This document shows, in pieces, positions 40,640 to 52,360 of a stretch of DNA of 64,000 nt. Below the pieces are notes generated by a model. The model had not been told where the DNA came from and did not search any database. It worked only from the letters and a program-made list of their open reading frames with translations. Made by a program: the position numbers and the translations under genes. The DNA comes from Burkholderiales bacterium RIFCSPHIGHO2_12_FULL_63_20 (lineage in GTDB: Bacteria; Pseudomonadota; Gammaproteobacteria; Burkholderiales; Burkholderiaceae_C): contig MESA01000034.1 in assembly GCA_001770775.1 (NCBI GenBank), positions 289,437 to 353,436 on the forward strand, given 5' to 3'. Each line of letters opens with the position of its first letter. The stretch's first letter is position 1.

Positions 40640-41086
40640 ATGAAGCTGCTGCGATTTCAGTCCTGGCTGGCCGGTGTCTGGGCCGGCGTCATCATCGCCG
40701 TGGGGGCCGTGGCGGCTCCCACGCTGTTCGCCACCCTGGCGCGTCAGGTGGCGGGGCAGGGCGCTGGTCACATCTTCGGGGTCGAGGCACGCTTGAGCCT
40801 GGCGTTCGCCGTGATCCTATTCGTCATCGAGCGGCGCCGGGTGCGCGATCTGCTGGAGGGGGGCGCCAAGATCAGCGTGGTGAGCCCCAACCTGTTGCTG
40901 ACGCTGGGCGCGTTGTTTCTGACGGTGTTCGGTGAGTTCGCCTTGCACCCGATGATCGAGGCTACCAAGGCTGGGCAGGCGACGCTGTTGTCGTTTGGCG
41001 CGCTGCATGGCTTGTCGGCCACGCTGTACTGGCTCAAGGCCGTGCTGGTGGCCATTCTGGCTTGGCGTTTGACAGGCCAGCGCTGA
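40640..41086 (+). CDS. DUF4149 family membrane protein
   Basis: A 148-residue inner-membrane protein with about four hydrophobic segments (LAGVWAGVIIAVGAVAAPTL, then LSLAFAVILFVIE, NLLLTLGALFLTVFGEFALH and ATLYWLKAVLVAILAWRL). The N-terminal RFQSWLAGVWAG and VAAPTLFATL stretches resemble the uncharacterised DUF4149 family. It starts 19 bases after greA on the same strand, so the two are probably co-transcribed; the link to transcription or translation genes is positional only. The ATG at 40640 is used because the ATG 8 bases earlier runs into a stop after three codons. Confidence 0.75.
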   Translation: MKLLRFQSWLAGVWAGVIIAVGAVAAPTLFATLARQVAGQGAGHIFGVEARLSLAFAVILFVIERRRVRDLLEGGAKISVVSPNLLLTLGALFLTVFGEFALHPMIEATKAGQATLLSFGALHGLSATLYWLKAVLVAILAWRLTGQR

Positions 41087-41174
41087 GGCAGAGCCACCGC
41101 CTGAGCGGTGGTGTGCAGGTGGGAAGAGGGTGGCCGCCCCTCCCGGCCTTCCGGGTCAGGGCCGCCGAACCACC

Positions 41175-41642
41175 TCAGGCGGGTTTCTTGCTGGCCGTGC
41201 GCTTTTTGGCGCGCTTGATCAGGCCACCGGCCGTGACGCGCTGGTTGCCCATCACGGTGACCTTCTTGATCTCGGGGCGGCGCAGGCCGCTCTTCGAAAA
41301 CTTCAGAATCTTGACCTCGCGCATGCCCGGGCCACGGCCTTCGCGCTCTTCCACGCTGACCTTTTCCGGCATCGGGCGCCACAGCACCAGCAACTTCCCG
41401 ATATGCTGGATGGGTGCGGCGTTCAGTTGGTCGCACATCTGGGCGTACATTTCTTCGCGTACGGCGCGGTCGTCGCCCAGTACACGCACTTTGATGAGTC
41501 CATGCGCCTTGAGGGCAGCATCGGCTTCTTTGAGGACGGCAGGCGTCAGCCCGTCTCCGCCGATCATCACGACGGGGTCCAGGTGGTGTGCGTCGGCCCG
41601 CAGGGCACGACGTTCGGCGGTGGTCAATTCAATTGCAGGCAT
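41175..41642 (-). CDS. yhbY: YhbY-type RNA-binding protein (CRM domain)
   Basis: Ribosome-assembly factor with a CRM RNA-binding fold associated with pre-50S particles. The 155 residues start with [20 protein letters not shown], then [20 protein letters not shown] and [13 protein letters not shown] with the GKLLVLWR strand typical of the family, followed by a basic extension of about 60 residues ([14 protein letters not shown]). It diverges from rlmE with only 17 bases between the start codons, the same arrangement as yhbY-rlmE in enterobacteria. Both proteins act on the large subunit. Confidence 0.92.
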   Translation of the reverse strand: MPAIELTTAERRALRADAHHLDPVVMIGGDGLTPAVLKEADAALKAHGLIKVRVLGDDRAVREEMYAQMCDQLNAAPIQHIGKLLVLWRPMPEKVSVEEREGRGPGMREVKILKFSKSGLRRPEIKKVTVMGNQRVTAGGLIKRAKKRTASKKPA

Positions 41643-41659
41643 TCCTCTATTATCAAGCC

Positions 41660-42334
41660 ATGAAAGTCCAAACGAAAAGCAAAAAGGTCAACAAGGCCTG
41701 GTTGAATGACCATATCCACGATCCTTATGTGAGATTGGCGCAAAAAGAGGGCTTCCGATCGCGTGCGGCCTACAAGCTCAAGGAAATTGACGAGACGCTG
41801 GGCTTGCTCAAGCCGGGACAACTGGTGGTCGATCTGGGCGCCTCGCCAGGGGCCTGGAGCCAGTATGTGCGGCGCAAATTTGCACCCAAGGACGCGGGCA
41901 CGGGTGGTGCTGCGGTGGGTGAACTCAACGGCACCATCATCGCGCTCGACCTGCTGGACTTTGATCCGATCGAAGGGGTGCAGTTCATCCAGGGCGATTT
42001 CCGTGAAGAGGACGTGCTGCAGAAACTGCAGGCGAGCGTGGGCGATCGGCTCGTCGACGTGGTCATCTCGGACATGGCACCGAATCTGAGTGGCATCGGT
42101 GCGCACGACGCGGCACGGATCGAAAACCTGATCGAGTTGGCCATTGATTTTGCCCAGCATCACCTCAAAAAGGACGGGGCGTTGGTGTGCAAGGTGTTCC
42201 ACGGATCGGGCTACACGCAGCTCGTGGACATGTTCAAGGCCAACTTCCGCATCGTGAAACCAATGAAGCCCAAGGCGTCGCGGGACAAGTCGTCCGAGAC
42301 GTTTCTGGTCGGGATTGGCCTCAAGCCCCGATGA
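41660..42334 (+). CDS. rlmE: 23S rRNA (uridine-2552-2'-O)-methyltransferase RlmE (FtsJ/RrmJ)
   Basis: Heat-shock methyltransferase that modifies U2552 in the A-loop of 23S rRNA late in 50S assembly. The 224 residues show [13 protein letters not shown] with the first catalytic lysine, the SAM site [15 protein letters not shown], the aspartate in [10 protein letters not shown] and the second lysine in VCKVFHGSG. The ATG at 41660 leaves 17 bases to the divergent yhbY. ftsH follows on the same strand, as in many proteobacteria. Confidence 0.95.
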   Translation: MKVQTKSKKVNKAWLNDHIHDPYVRLAQKEGFRSRAAYKLKEIDETLGLLKPGQLVVDLGASPGAWSQYVRRKFAPKDAGTGGAAVGELNGTIIALDLLDFDPIEGVQFIQGDFREEDVLQKLQASVGDRLVDVVISDMAPNLSGIGAHDAARIENLIELAIDFAQHHLKKDGALVCKVFHGSGYTQLVDMFKANFRIVKPMKPKASRDKSSETFLVGIGLKPR

Positions 42335-42407
42335 ATTTTCTTGATCGGGTCGATCAGAGGGCCTAAAACCGTGGTCATGCTGTGGGTAGCTGACTGCAGG
42401 GTCACTC

Positions 42408-42437
42408 TTGACTCGTCTAGAATCATCCTCATATAGC
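42408..42437 (+). promoter_or_regulatory. Probable ftsH promoter
   Basis: TTGACT (42408-42413) and TATAGC (42432-42437) are separated by 18 bases, close to the sigma-70 consensus. Transcription would begin about 110 bases before the ftsH GTG. This gives ftsH a promoter independent of rlmE. Confidence 0.6.
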
Positions 42438-42557
42438 TCGTACGCTCTGCTGTACCTTGTCAAGACAATGACAGGTAGGTCAGGTCGGAGCCCTGAACGG
42501 GTGTGGTGATGCATCCAGCATCAGCCGGTTCAGGTTGAATTGGAACAAGGAGCCTCG

Positions 42558-44471
<1,914 letters not shown>

Positions 44472-44495
44472 CCTCGGACACGTCACACACCAATC

Positions 44496-44515
44496 AACGG
44501 GGCTTCGGCCCCGTT
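44496..44515. terminator. UUCG-loop hairpin downstream of ftsH
   Basis: AACGGGGC and GCCCCGTT form an 8-base-pair stem around a TTCG loop, 24 bases after the ftsH stop. The following GTGTATTTC is only weakly T-rich, so termination is probably incomplete and folP-glmM may partly depend on read-through. Confidence 0.6.
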
Positions 44516-44542
44516 GTGTATTTCAGCTTTGCTTCTCGCATC

Positions 44543-45385
44543 ATGTTCACTTGGCACACCACCCGTTTTCAGATTGATTTGAGTCGCCCGCAGGTCATGG
44601 GCATCGTCAACGTCACCCCGGATTCGTTTTCAGACGGTGGGCAGCACGCGGACACCCGCCTGGCGCTCGCGCACTGCGAGCAATTGATCAAGGACGGGGT
44701 GGACATTCTGGATCTGGGTGGCGAGTCCACACGTCCTGGGGCACCCACCTTGACGGTGGAGGAAGAGTGGGCGCGGCTGAAGGGTGTGATTCGTGGCGCA
44801 CTGTCGCTGGGCGTACCGCTGTCGATCGACACCTGCAAGGCCGAGGTGATGCGCCGTGCACTCGACATGGGCGTGGACATCATCAACGACATCCGAGGCC
44901 TGGAGGACGACGGGGCCGTGGAGGTGGTAGCCCGTCATGGCGCGTGCGGGGTGTGTCTGATGCACATGCAGGGCGACCCCGCGACCATGCAGTTACGCCC
45001 GCGCTACCCGGATGTGGTTGACGAGGTCAAGGGCTACCTGGCCCAGCGCGCCGATGTGGTGCGTGCTGCAGGCGTGGCGCATGCGCGCATCACGCTCGAC
45101 CCCGGCATCGGATTTGGCAAGACCCCCGAGCACAATTTCCGTCTGCTTCGGGAGCAGGCGTCACTGCTGGAGTTGGGCTATCCGCTGTTGATTGGCTGGT
45201 CGCGTAAATCCAGCCTGGGCGCGCTCACGGGTCGGCCGGTCGGGGAGCGCCTGGCGGCCAGCCTGAGTGCCGCCTTGGCTGGGGTGCAGCGGGGCGCGCA
45301 CATTGTTCGCGTGCACGATGTCGCGGAAACCGTGGACGCCTTGAAGGTGTGGTCTGCGGCAGGTTTGCCAGACCCGCTGGCGTGA
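44543..45385 (+). CDS. folP: Dihydropteroate synthase
   Basis: Condenses p-aminobenzoate with dihydropterin pyrophosphate in folate synthesis; it is the sulfonamide target. The 280-residue TIM-barrel protein has both family signatures, GIVNVTPDSFSDGG near residue 20 and DLGGESTRPGA near residue 53, and the late SRKSSLGALTGRP loop. The ATG at 44543 is chosen because translation from the next upstream start would run into the terminator stem. glmM follows after 53 bases, and ftsH-folP-glmM is a common gene order. Confidence 0.96.
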   Translation: MFTWHTTRFQIDLSRPQVMGIVNVTPDSFSDGGQHADTRLALAHCEQLIKDGVDILDLGGESTRPGAPTLTVEEEWARLKGVIRGALSLGVPLSIDTCKAEVMRRALDMGVDIINDIRGLEDDGAVEVVARHGACGVCLMHMQGDPATMQLRPRYPDVVDEVKGYLAQRADVVRAAGVAHARITLDPGIGFGKTPEHNFRLLREQASLLELGYPLLIGWSRKSSLGALTGRPVGERLAASLSAALAGVQRGAHIVRVHDVAETVDALKVWSAAGLPDPLA

Positions 45386-45438
45386 GGGTGTTCCCGGTAT
45401 GATTCCGCATCCATAAGTCAGCAGGGTTGCATCCACTC

Positions 45439-46770
45439 ATGTCACGTCAATATTTCGGCACCGACGGCATCCGCGGCACGGTCGGTCAAACCCCCATAAC
45501 CCCCGATTTCGTGTTGCGTCTGGGGCACGCAGTGGGCCAGGTCTTGCGCCGCACCGAAACGCGCCCCACCGTGTTGATCGGGAAAGACACGCGCATTTCG
45601 GGTTACATGCTGGAGTCGGCGCTGGAGGCGGGGTTCGCCTCGGCCGGGGTCGATGTGTTGTTGACCGGGCCGCTGCCCACCCCGGGCGTGGCCTACCTGA
45701 CCCGTGCGCTGCGCCAGAGTCTGGGCGTCGTGATCAGCGCGTCGCACAACCCGTTTCAAGACAACGGCATCAAGTTCTTCTCGGCCAATGGCGAAAAGCT
45801 GCCTGACGAGTGGGAGCTGGACGTGGAGGCGGCGCTGACGCAGGCTCCCCAGTGGGTGGATTCCAGAAACCTTGGTCGGGCGCGTCGGCTGGAAGACGCC
45901 CGTGGCCGCTACATCGAGTTCTGCAAGTCAACCTTTGACACGAGCCTGTCGCTCAAGGGATTGAAACTGGTCGTGGACGGGGCCAACGGCGCCGCCTATC
46001 AAATTGCCCCGGCGGTGCTGCACGAACTTGGTGCCGAGGTGATCTCCATCGGTTGCGCACCGGATGGCTTGAACATCAATGACGGCGTGGGCGCCACCCA
46101 CCCGGAGGCCCTGGTGGCGGCTGTGGCAGCGCACGGCGCCGACTACGGCATTGCGCTTGACGGTGATGCCGACCGCCTGCAACTGGTCGACGCGCAAGGG
46201 CGACTCTACAACGGCGACGAGTTGTTGTATGTGCTGGTGGCCGATCGTCTGGCCCAAGGTGAGAAAGTGCCGGGGGCGGTGGGCACACTGATGACCAATA
46301 TGGCGGTGGAGTTGGCCCTGCAGAGTCGTGGCGTCGATTTTGTCCGCGCCAAGGTGGGGGACCGCTATGTGCTGGAGGAGTTGGTCTGCCGAGGCTGGCA
46401 CCTGGGTGGTGAAGGATCCGGGCATTTGCTGGCCCTGGACCGGCATACCACTGGCGATGGCATGGTCAGTGCGCTGCAGGTGTTGCAGGCCGTGGTGCGC
46501 AGCGGGCGCAGCTTGGCGCAATGGCTGGACGGGGTGACCTTGTTCCCGCAGCGGCTGATCAATGTTCGGCTGCAGCCAGGACAAGATTGGCGAAACAGCC
46601 CCAGGCTGGTGGCCGTGCAGAAGGACGTTGATGGGATGCTGGTGGGGCAGGGGCGTGTGCTCATTCGTCCCTCCGGGACCGAACCCCTGTTGCGCGTGAT
46701 GGTGGAGGCGCGTGATCAGGTCTTGGCCGATCAATGTGCGCAGATGTTGGTCGATGCCGTGAGTTCGTAA
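45439..46770 (+). CDS. glmM: Phosphoglucosamine mutase
   Basis: Converts glucosamine-6-phosphate to glucosamine-1-phosphate for peptidoglycan and lipopolysaccharide precursors. The 443-residue protein starts [16 protein letters not shown]; the phospho-serine is S102 in [12 protein letters not shown], the metal loop is [10 protein letters not shown], the sugar loop is GGEGSGH and the phosphate-binding loop is [13 protein letters not shown]. The length and residue numbering agree with characterised GlmM enzymes. An efficient terminator follows. Confidence 0.97.
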   Translation: MSRQYFGTDGIRGTVGQTPITPDFVLRLGHAVGQVLRRTETRPTVLIGKDTRISGYMLESALEAGFASAGVDVLLTGPLPTPGVAYLTRALRQSLGVVISASHNPFQDNGIKFFSANGEKLPDEWELDVEAALTQAPQWVDSRNLGRARRLEDARGRYIEFCKSTFDTSLSLKGLKLVVDGANGAAYQIAPAVLHELGAEVISIGCAPDGLNINDGVGATHPEALVAAVAAHGADYGIALDGDADRLQLVDAQGRLYNGDELLYVLVADRLAQGEKVPGAVGTLMTNMAVELALQSRGVDFVRAKVGDRYVLEELVCRGWHLGGEGSGHLLALDRHTTGDGMVSALQVLQAVVRSGRSLAQWLDGVTLFPQRLINVRLQPGQDWRNSPRLVAVQKDVDGMLVGQGRVLIRPSGTEPLLRVMVEARDQVLADQCAQMLVDAVSS

Positions 46771-46790
46771 GCGTCTGACGCTTGAAGACC

Positions 46791-46822
46791 AAGCCGGCGC
46801 CCCAAGGGTGGCCGGCTTTTTC
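46791..46822 (+). terminator. Intrinsic terminator downstream of glmM
   Basis: AAGCCGGC (46791-46798) pairs with GCCGGCTT (46811-46818), with an inner CCC/GGG contact, and the stem is followed by TTTTTC. It separates the ftsH-folP-glmM unit from the Pho-regulated pst operon. Confidence 0.9.
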
Positions 46823-46935
46823 TTGGGTGGACGGCAAGCGCGGGTAGCATGACAATATGACGTCGCGTTTGTGACAACCCCTCACCCAAGGTTAACGCTG
46901 TGCTGTCGCTGCATTTATGACAGTCTTGCTTTTGT

Positions 46936-46969
46936 ATGTCACATACGTGTCATACGAGGTGCTTACATT
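46936..46969 (+). promoter_or_regulatory. Pho box and promoter of pstS
   Basis: Two 7-base direct repeats, ATGTCAC (46936-46942) and GTGTCAT (46947-46953), are separated by 4 bases, the arrangement of a PhoB-binding Pho box. A -10 element, TACATT (46964-46969), lies 10 bases downstream with no sigma-70 -35 hexamer, as at PhoB-activated promoters. Transcription would start about 40 bases before the pstS ATG. PhoB is encoded downstream in the same cluster, so the module is autoregulated. Confidence 0.85.
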
Positions 46970-47015
46970 GAGCGCTGTCGATATTCATCTGTCAATAGAC
47001 AGGAAAGGCGTACAC

Positions 47016-48050
47016 ATGAGCTTCAAAATGATTCGCACTGCCGCAGGCGTGGCATTGTCCGTGGCTTCTTTTGGCGTTTTGGCCAATGACGTGACCGGTG
47101 CGGGCGCGACCTTCCCCGCGCCCGTTTATGCCAAGTGGGCTGCTGCCTACAACACCGCCACCGGCGTGCGCATCAACTACCAGTCGGTGGGTTCTGGTGC
47201 TGGCATCCGTCAAATCAAGGCCAAGACCGTCGATTTCGGTGCTTCTGACATGCCTCTGACGGACGAAGAGCTGGCCAAGGACGGCCTGATGCAGTTCCCC
47301 ACCGTGATCGGTGGCGTGGTGCCCGTGGTCAACATCAAGGGTGTCAAGCCCGGTCAAATGAAGCTGACCGGCGAAGTGCTGGGCAACATCTACCTGGGCA
47401 AGATCGCCAAGTGGAATGATCCCGCCATCGTGGCGCTGAACCCCGGAGTCGCGCTGCCTGACGCAGCCATTGCGCCGGTCCGTCGCGCTGACGGTTCGGG
47501 CACCACCTTCGTGTTCACCAACTATCTGTCCAAGGTCAATGCCGAGTGGAAGCAGACCGTGGGTGAAGGCACGGCTGTGAAGTGGCCAGCTGGTGCCGGT
47601 GGCAAGGGCAACGAAGGCGTGTCGGCTTTCGTCGGCCGTCTGCCCAACTCGATCGGTTACGTCGAGTACGCCTACGCCAAGACCAACAACCTGTCTCACG
47701 TGGCCATGAAGAACGTGTCGGGCGAGTATGTGCAGCCTGATGACAGCGCTTTCAAGGCTTCGGCTGCCGGTGCTGACTGGAACAAGTCGTTCTACCAAGT
47801 TCTGACCAACCAGCCTGGCAAGACCGCCTGGCCGATGAGCAGCGCCACCTTCATCCTGCTGCACAAGACTCCTCAAAAGGCAGAGCAATCGGCTGCTGCC
47901 TTGAAGTTCTTTGACTGGGTTTACGTCAACGGCGACAAGACCGCTGCTGAGCTGGACTACGTGCCCCTGCCTGCTTCGGTGAAGGACATCGTTCGCAAGT
48001 CATGGGCCCAGGTGAAAGATGCCTCTGGCAAGGCCGTTTCTTATAAGTAA
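47016..48050 (+). CDS. pstS: Phosphate ABC transporter substrate-binding protein PstS
   Basis: Periplasmic high-affinity phosphate receptor. The ATG at 47016 follows an AGGAAAGG site and gives 344 residues with a signal peptide (MSFKMIRTAAGVALSVAS, cleavage near VLAND). The phosphate-binding segments are visible: GAGATFPAPVYAKW, YQSVGSGAGIRQI, DFGASDMPL and RRADGSGTTFVFTNYL. The frame stays open for 99 bases upstream but that part lies in the promoter. A strong hairpin separates the gene from pstC. Confidence 0.97.
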   Translation: MSFKMIRTAAGVALSVASFGVLANDVTGAGATFPAPVYAKWAAAYNTATGVRINYQSVGSGAGIRQIKAKTVDFGASDMPLTDEELAKDGLMQFPTVIGGVVPVVNIKGVKPGQMKLTGEVLGNIYLGKIAKWNDPAIVALNPGVALPDAAIAPVRRADGSGTTFVFTNYLSKVNAEWKQTVGEGTAVKWPAGAGGKGNEGVSAFVGRLPNSIGYVEYAYAKTNNLSHVAMKNVSGEYVQPDDSAFKASAAGADWNKSFYQVLTNQPGKTAWPMSSATFILLHKTPQKAEQSAAALKFFDWVYVNGDKTAAELDYVPLPASVKDIVRKSWAQVKDASGKAVSYK

Positions 48051-48070
48051 ATATCTGCCTTAGCAGATCT

Positions 48071-48100
48071 GGCCGGTCACCTGGGATGGGGTGATCGGCC
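48071..48100 (+). terminator. Strong hairpin between pstS and pstC
   Basis: GGCCGGTCACC (48071-48081) pairs with GGTGATCGGCC (48090-48100) over 11 positions, with one G-U pair and an 8-base loop. It is followed by TCTTGTC, a poor T tract. Partial termination or 3'-end protection here would keep pstS expressed above pstCAB. Confidence 0.65.
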
Positions 48101-48154
48101 TCTTGTCGTACCTTGCAGACCCATGTCGAATGACTCACACCACGGAGGCTGTCG

Positions 48155-49183
48155 ATGACTGCCATTCTTCCTGCTGACAGACTTCCCGGCGCTCCGGCCT
48201 CCAAGGGTGCCAAGCGTGAACCTATGACCAATCCTCCTCGTCGACGCGTCAGCGCCCCCTGGGCAGATGCCTTGTTTGCCAATCTGGCTCGTCTGGCAGC
48301 GTTGCTGACCTTGTCCCTGTTGCTCGGCATCATGGTCTCGCTGTTCATTGGCGCCTGGCCTGCTATCAAGGAGTATGGGCTCAGCTTCCTGTGGCGTACC
48401 GATTGGGATCCGGTTCAGGATTCCTACGGTGGCCTTGTGATGATCTATGGCACCGTGATGACCTCGTTCATCGCGCTGTTGATTGCCGTGCCGGTGAGCT
48501 TCGGTATCGCGATGTTCCTGACCGAACTCTCGCCCAACTGGCTGCGTCGTCCGCTGGGTGTGGCCGTGGAGTTGCTGGCTGCTGTGCCATCCATCGTGTA
48601 CGGGATGTGGGGTCTGCTTGTGTTTGGCCCGATTCTGTCCACCTACGTGCAACAACCCCTTCAGTCGTGGACCGAAGGCATCCCTTATCTGGGCGCGTTT
48701 TTCTCTGGCCCACCCGTGGGTATCGGCATCCTGTCTGCCGGCATCATCCTGGCCATCATGATCATCCCGTTCATTGCCTCGGTGATGCGTGATGTGTTTG
48801 AAGTGACGCCTCCGCTGCTCAAGGAGTCGGCTTATGCGCTGGGCTCGACCACCTGGGAGGTGGTCTGGAAGGTGGTGCTGCCGTTCACCAAGACGGGGGT
48901 CATGGGCGGGATCATGTTGGGCCTGGGACGTGCCTTGGGTGAAACCATGGCGGTGACCTTCGTCATCGGCAACATGAACCAGCTGGATTCGTTGTCGCTG
49001 TTCGAAGCGGCCAACAGCATCACCTCGGCCCTCGCCAATGAGTTTGCGGAAGCCAACGAGGGCCTGCATCAGGCCTCGTTGATTTATCTGGGCTTGGTCC
49101 TGTTCTTCATCACCTTCGTGGTGCTGGCGTTCTCGCGGATCCTCTTGTCCCGTCTCAAGCGTAATGAAGGAGCTGCATCATGA
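48155..49183 (+). CDS. pstC: Phosphate ABC transporter permease PstC
   Basis: One of two inner-membrane channel subunits of the phosphate importer. The 342 residues have about six membrane segments (for example [20 protein letters not shown] and [20 protein letters not shown]) and the EAA-type cytoplasmic loop [19 protein letters not shown] that contacts PstB. The ATG at 48155 follows a GGAGG site. It overlaps pstA by 4 bases (ATGA). Confidence 0.96.
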   Translation: MTAILPADRLPGAPASKGAKREPMTNPPRRRVSAPWADALFANLARLAALLTLSLLLGIMVSLFIGAWPAIKEYGLSFLWRTDWDPVQDSYGGLVMIYGTVMTSFIALLIAVPVSFGIAMFLTELSPNWLRRPLGVAVELLAAVPSIVYGMWGLLVFGPILSTYVQQPLQSWTEGIPYLGAFFSGPPVGIGILSAGIILAIMIIPFIASVMRDVFEVTPPLLKESAYALGSTTWEVVWKVVLPFTKTGVMGGIMLGLGRALGETMAVTFVIGNMNQLDSLSLFEAANSITSALANEFAEANEGLHQASLIYLGLVLFFITFVVLAFSRILLSRLKRNEGAAS

Positions 49184-50037
49184 GTGCAGAGTTGAAAGCC
49201 TTGCGCCTGCGGCGCTACAAGTCGCGCAAGCTGGTGAACATGTTGGCCTTGTTGCTGTCGCTGATGGCGATGGCCTTCGGACTGGTGTGGTTGATCTGGA
49301 TTCTGGCCGAAACCGTGCGCTTGGGAATCGGTGGGCTCACGTGGGCGACCCTGACTCAGATGACGCCCGCGCCGGGTGATGAGGGGGGGCTAGCCAACGC
49401 GATCATGGGATCGTTCTTGATGGTGGGCGTGGCGACGTTGATCGGCACACCCGTGGGCGTGATGGCGGGGATTTACCTCGGCGAGTATGGCCAGCGCGGC
49501 GCGTTGGGCAGTATCACGCGCTTCATCAACGACATCTTGCTCTCCGCACCGTCGATCGTGGTGGGGTTGTTCATCTACTCGGTGGTCGTGACCCGCATGC
49601 ACTCCTTCTCTGCCTGGGCTGGTGTGCTGGCTCTGGCGTTGATCGTGATACCGGTGGTGATCCGTACGACCGAGAACATGCTGACGCTGGTGCCTCAGGC
49701 CCTGCGTGAAGCGGCCTATGCGTTGGGCACGCCGAAGTGGCGTGTCATTGCCACCATCACGCTGAAAGCGGCCCGTGCAGGCGTGGTGACCGGTGTGCTG
49801 CTGGCTGTGGCGCGCATTTCCGGTGAAACGGCGCCACTGCTGTTCACGGCGCTGTCCAACCAGTTCTGGTCGTCCGACATGTCTTCGCCCATGGCCAGCC
49901 TGCCGGTGACGATCTTCAAGTTTGCAATGAGCCCGTATGAGAACTGGCAGAAGCTGGCGTGGGCAGGCGTGTTCCTGATCACCCTGGGCGTGCTGGCACT
50001 CAACATCATTGCCCGAGTCCTTTTCCGTCAGCGCTGA
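49180..50037 (+). CDS. pstA: Phosphate ABC transporter permease PstA
   Basis: Second channel subunit of the phosphate importer, 285 residues. Six hydrophobic segments can be drawn (such as [20 protein letters not shown] and [20 protein letters not shown]), with the EAA loop [20 protein letters not shown]. The start codon is embedded in the pstC stop, so the permeases are made in equal amounts. pstB follows after 36 bases. Confidence 0.96.
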   Translation: MSAELKALRLRRYKSRKLVNMLALLLSLMAMAFGLVWLIWILAETVRLGIGGLTWATLTQMTPAPGDEGGLANAIMGSFLMVGVATLIGTPVGVMAGIYLGEYGQRGALGSITRFINDILLSAPSIVVGLFIYSVVVTRMHSFSAWAGVLALALIVIPVVIRTTENMLTLVPQALREAAYALGTPKWRVIATITLKAARAGVVTGVLLAVARISGETAPLLFTALSNQFWSSDMSSPMASLPVTIFKFAMSPYENWQKLAWAGVFLITLGVLALNIIARVLFRQR

Positions 50038-50073
50038 TGCGCCTGGCCCCCTGATTTGATGGAGTTCCAGACC

Positions 50074-50859
50074 ATGGATACCAAGGTAAACACTGCACAG
50101 ACGGAGCGCATCAAGCTGGCCGTCAACAATCTGAACTTCTATTACGGGAAGTTTCACGCGCTCAAGAACATCAACCTGACCCTGCCAGAGAACAAGGTCA
50201 CTGCCTTCATCGGCCCGTCGGGTTGCGGCAAGTCGACCCTGCTGCGCACCTTTAACCGCATGTTCGAGCTGTACCCGGAGCAGCGCGCCGAAGGCGAGAT
50301 CCTGCTCGATGGGGAGAACATCCTCAAGAGCAAGGAAGATGTGTCCTTGATCCGTGCCCGTGTGGGCATGGTGTTCCAGAAGCCAACGCCATTCCCGATG
50401 TCGATCTACGAGAACATCGCCTATGGTGTTCGCCTGTTCGAGACCTTGTCTCGCACCGAGATGGACGAGCGTGTGGAGTGGGCGCTGAAGAAGGCAGCGC
50501 TGTGGAACGAAGTGAAGGACAAGCTCAACCAGAGTGGCTCCGGCCTGTCGGGGGGGCAGCAGCAGCGTCTGTGTATCGCTCGCGGTATTGCCATCAAGCC
50601 TGAGGTGCTGCTGCTCGACGAGCCGTGCTCTGCGCTGGACCCGATCTCGACTGGCAAGATCGAGGAGTTGATCCACGAACTCAAGAGCGACTACACCGTG
50701 CTGATCGTGACTCACAACATGCAGCAGGCTGCGCGTTGCTCTGACTACACGGCCTATATGTACTTGGGCGAGTTGATCGAAGTGGGACCGACCACCGACA
50801 TCTTCATGAAGCCCAAGCGCAATGAGACCGAGGATTACATCACCGGCCGTTTCGGCTGA
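50074..50859 (+). CDS. pstB: Phosphate ABC transporter ATPase PstB
   Basis: ATPase that powers phosphate import. I chose the ATG at 50074 because a GGAG site lies 9 bases upstream; an ATG at 50059 adds five residues and lacks such a site. The 261 residues include Walker A (GPSGCGKST), the Q loop in [18 protein letters not shown], the signature [14 protein letters not shown], Walker B ([13 protein letters not shown]) and the switch histidine in [14 protein letters not shown], all typical of PstB. Confidence 0.97.
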   Translation: MDTKVNTAQTERIKLAVNNLNFYYGKFHALKNINLTLPENKVTAFIGPSGCGKSTLLRTFNRMFELYPEQRAEGEILLDGENILKSKEDVSLIRARVGMVFQKPTPFPMSIYENIAYGVRLFETLSRTEMDERVEWALKKAALWNEVKDKLNQSGSGLSGGQQQRLCIARGIAIKPEVLLLDEPCSALDPISTGKIEELIHELKSDYTVLIVTHNMQQAARCSDYTAYMYLGELIEVGPTTDIFMKPKRNETEDYITGRFG

Positions 50860-50909
50860 TGACGCAGCCCCTGACCACGCTGAACAACAAATACTGAAGG
50901 AGTTGCCTC

Positions 50910-51617
50910 ATGACCGATAAGCACATGTCCAGCCAATTCGACTCGGAACTCGGCAGCATTTCCACGCGCGTGCTGGAAATGGGTGGCCTGGTGGAGTCGC
51001 AGGTGGCGCAAGCTGTTGCGGCGCTGACCACGTTCAATGGCGATGAAGCCACGCTGGTGCTGAATCAGGAAATCCTGGTCAACCAGATGGAGGTGAACAT
51101 CGACGCCGACCTGTCGACCATCATTGCCCGTCGCCAACCCACGGCCCGTGACCTGCGCCTGTTGATCGCGATCTCCAAGACCATCGGCAATCTGGAGCGC
51201 GTGGGTGACGAGGCCGCACGCGTGGCCCGCACGGTTCAGCGCTTGATCAACACGGGTGTGTCCACCCGTTTGCGTCTGCCTGTGAGCGATCTGCAGTTTG
51301 CTTCGCAACTGGCCACGGCCTCCCTGCGGCGTGCGCTGGACGCTTTTGCCCGCCTGGATACCCAGACGGCCATGGACGTGATTCGCGCGGACAACGAGAT
51401 TGACTCCGAATTCGACGGCCTGATGCGCAAGCTCATCACCTACATGATGGAAGACCCGCGCACCATCTCGGCCGCCATTGACTTGGTGTTCGTGGCCAAG
51501 GCCATTGAGCGCGTGGGCGATCACGCCAAGAACCTTGCCGAGCAGGTGATCTACATCGTCAAGGGCACCGACGTTCGTCACAACTCGCCCGATGCGGTCG
51601 AGTCCATCATCAAGTAA
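50910..51617 (+). CDS. phoU: Phosphate signalling regulator PhoU
   Basis: Cytoplasmic negative regulator that links the state of the PstSCAB transporter to PhoR. The 235 residues form two PhoU helical repeats; the metal-binding motifs are seen as ERVGDEAARVART in the first and ERVGDHAKNLAEQV in the second. It lies between pstB and phoB, as in the classical operon. Loss of PhoU in other bacteria causes constitutive Pho expression. Confidence 0.97.
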   Translation: MTDKHMSSQFDSELGSISTRVLEMGGLVESQVAQAVAALTTFNGDEATLVLNQEILVNQMEVNIDADLSTIIARRQPTARDLRLLIAISKTIGNLERVGDEAARVARTVQRLINTGVSTRLRLPVSDLQFASQLATASLRRALDAFARLDTQTAMDVIRADNEIDSEFDGLMRKLITYMMEDPRTISAAIDLVFVAKAIERVGDHAKNLAEQVIYIVKGTDVRHNSPDAVESIIK

Positions 51618-51638
51618 ACAGCGATTCAGGAGCAACGC

Positions 51639-52340
51639 ATGAGCCGTGTTCTGGTGGTGGAAGACGAAATGGCGATCGCAGAACTGATCGCCCTGAACCT
51701 GCGTCATGCCGGTTTTGAAGTAACGGTGGTTGACAACGGCGAGGATGCCCAAACGCAGATCGACAAGGTCATGCCCGATCTGGTTCTGCTCGATTGGATG
51801 CTGCCTGGCCAGTCGGGCCTGACGCTGGCCAAGCGCTGGCGTGGCGCCACCCGCACCCGCGACATTCCCATCATCATGCTGACGGCGCGCGCCGAAGAGG
51901 CGGACAAGGTGGCGGGGCTGGACGCTGGCGCAGACGACTATCTGACCAAGCCCTTTTCGCCTCAAGAGTTGATGGCACGCGTGCGTGCCGTGTTGCGTCG
52001 CAAGGCGCCTCAGGCGCTCGACTCGGCGGTGGAAATTGCCGGCTTGCGCCTGGATCCGTCCACCCGCCGTGTGGCGCGTGGTGAGCAGGAAGTCAAGATC
52101 GGCCCGACTGAGTTCAAGCTGCTGCATTTCTTCATGACGCATCCCGAGCGCGTGCACAGTCGCGCACAGTTGCTCGACCGGGTCTGGGGCGACCATGTGT
52201 TCATCGAAGAACGCACCGTTGACGTACATGTGAAGCGTCTGCGTGAGGCCTTGTCGCCTGTGCAGCGCTCACAGTTGATTGAGACCGTGCGCGGGGCGGG
52301 CTATCGCTTGACGCAGCAGTTGGCCGAAGCTGCGGCCTGA
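51639..52340 (+). CDS. phoB: Phosphate response regulator PhoB
   Basis: OmpR-family activator of the Pho regulon. The receiver domain has the acidic pocket VVEDE, the phospho-acceptor D52 in LLDWMLPGQSG and K104 in YLTKPFSPQE; the winged-helix output domain contains GPTEFKLLHFFMTHPERVHS and RTVDVHVKRLREAL. The 233-residue length is standard. It can bind the Pho box upstream of pstS. phoR follows after 20 bases. Confidence 0.97.
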   Translation: MSRVLVVEDEMAIAELIALNLRHAGFEVTVVDNGEDAQTQIDKVMPDLVLLDWMLPGQSGLTLAKRWRGATRTRDIPIIMLTARAEEADKVAGLDAGADDYLTKPFSPQELMARVRAVLRRKAPQALDSAVEIAGLRLDPSTRRVARGEQEVKIGPTEFKLLHFFMTHPERVHSRAQLLDRVWGDHVFIEERTVDVHVKRLREALSPVQRSQLIETVRGAGYRLTQQLAEAAA

Positions 52341-52360
52341 CCTGACCGACCAGGACGAGT

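Noticed and set aside
46917..47015. Possible N-terminal extension of PstS
   Set aside because: The frame is open, but the segment overlaps the Pho box and -10 region, and the signal peptide begins at the ATG at 47016.
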